Of a DNA stretch of 11,719 nucleotides, positions 11,702 to 11,719 are shown one piece after another. Where the stretch lies: contig JALNZD010000067.1 in NCBI GenBank assembly GCA_023229505.1, forward strand, positions 1 to 11,719. Reading direction: 5' to 3'. This DNA is from Bacteroidales bacterium (GTDB taxonomy: Bacteria; Bacteroidota; Bacteroidia; Bacteroidales; JAGOPY01). Under the pieces are notes generated by a model that was given only the letters and a program-made list of their open reading frames with translations, had not been told where the DNA came from and searched no databases. Every line of letters starts with the position of its first letter. Positions within the stretch are counted from its first letter, which is position 1. The position numbers and the translations under genes were made by a program.

Positions 11702-11719
11702 ATGGAAACCTTAATTATC
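11702..11719 (+). CDS. start of an unidentified gene cut by the window edge
   Basis: Only six codons (METLII) are visible after an ATG that follows a TAnnTTTG box. The length is too short to assign a family. It is reported because the promoter and the end of the repeat cluster both point to a gene start here. Confidence 0.4.

Noticed and set aside
1..11719. tRNA or rRNA genes
   Set aside because: No cloverleaf-like T-arm motif or rRNA-like conserved segment was noticed, although a covariance-model scan could not be run.

Overview
The window looks like chromosomal accessory DNA from a member of the Bacteroidota, probably Bacteroidales or Marinilabiliales. The grounds are TAnnTTTG-type -7 promoter boxes (for example 83-90 and 9480-9487), few Shine-Dalgarno sequences, low to middling GC, and a gene set typical of that phylum: AAA/DUF4143 ATPases, DUF1016 (YhcG-like) nucleases, AlbA_2 proteins and four-helix-bundle proteins. 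Every recognisable gene is on the + strand. Family assignments rest on motif recognition, with no database search.

Layout. 1-139: a GCCAAAAGCC-type repeat and a good promoter. 140-679: winged-helix regulator with a degenerate nucleotidyltransferase-like domain, of a kind often found at polysaccharide loci. 868-2064: intact AAA/DUF4143 ATPase. 2141-6203: a decayed stretch with two DUF1016 genes, one AlbA_2/RecG-like gene and one four-helix-bundle gene, each carrying an internal deletion and separated by octanucleotide arrays. 6211-8443: relics of a UDP-L-FucNAc pathway (3' half of wbjC/capF and 5' fifth of wecB/wbjD/capG) with an intact second AAA/DUF4143 ATPase between them. 8484-8625: remnant of another four-helix-bundle gene, split by an array. 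8663-9165: intact ParE/RelE-type toxin-antitoxin pair. 9169-9465: arrays plus a GC-rich hairpin element. 9501-10897: intact AbiEi/AbiEii pair. 10923-11632: arrays, the C-terminal part of a third ATPase, and a second hairpin element. 11702 onward: start of a further gene.

The main signal is the repeats. Three block types alternate, all with a strict period of 8: G-block (GTGGAACA/GTGAAACA), A-block (GTAACTGG/GTAACAAG) and C-block (GTCACCCA/GTCACCAA). The reverse complement of the C-block is GTGACTGG/GTGACTTG, so C-blocks are almost the A-block repeat inverted, with G for A at position 3. Arrays touch the genes directly: the start codons at 2303, 3418, 4830 and 11431 lie in or against an octamer, and several stop codons (3168-3170, 6021-6023, 8441-8443) are made from octamers. 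Array edges coincide with gene truncation points (wbjC, wecB, a four-helix-bundle gene). A 109-bp array segment occurs twice without a difference, extending 20 bp into a four-helix-bundle gene start.

My reading is that this is a gene-decay and module-reshuffling zone. Octamer arrays, apparently travelling with four-helix-bundle gene fragments, bound single-gene or operon modules (toxin-antitoxin, AbiE, ATPase) and have eroded an older capsule-sugar locus. The arrays and deletions are seen directly. The mobility mechanism is inference.
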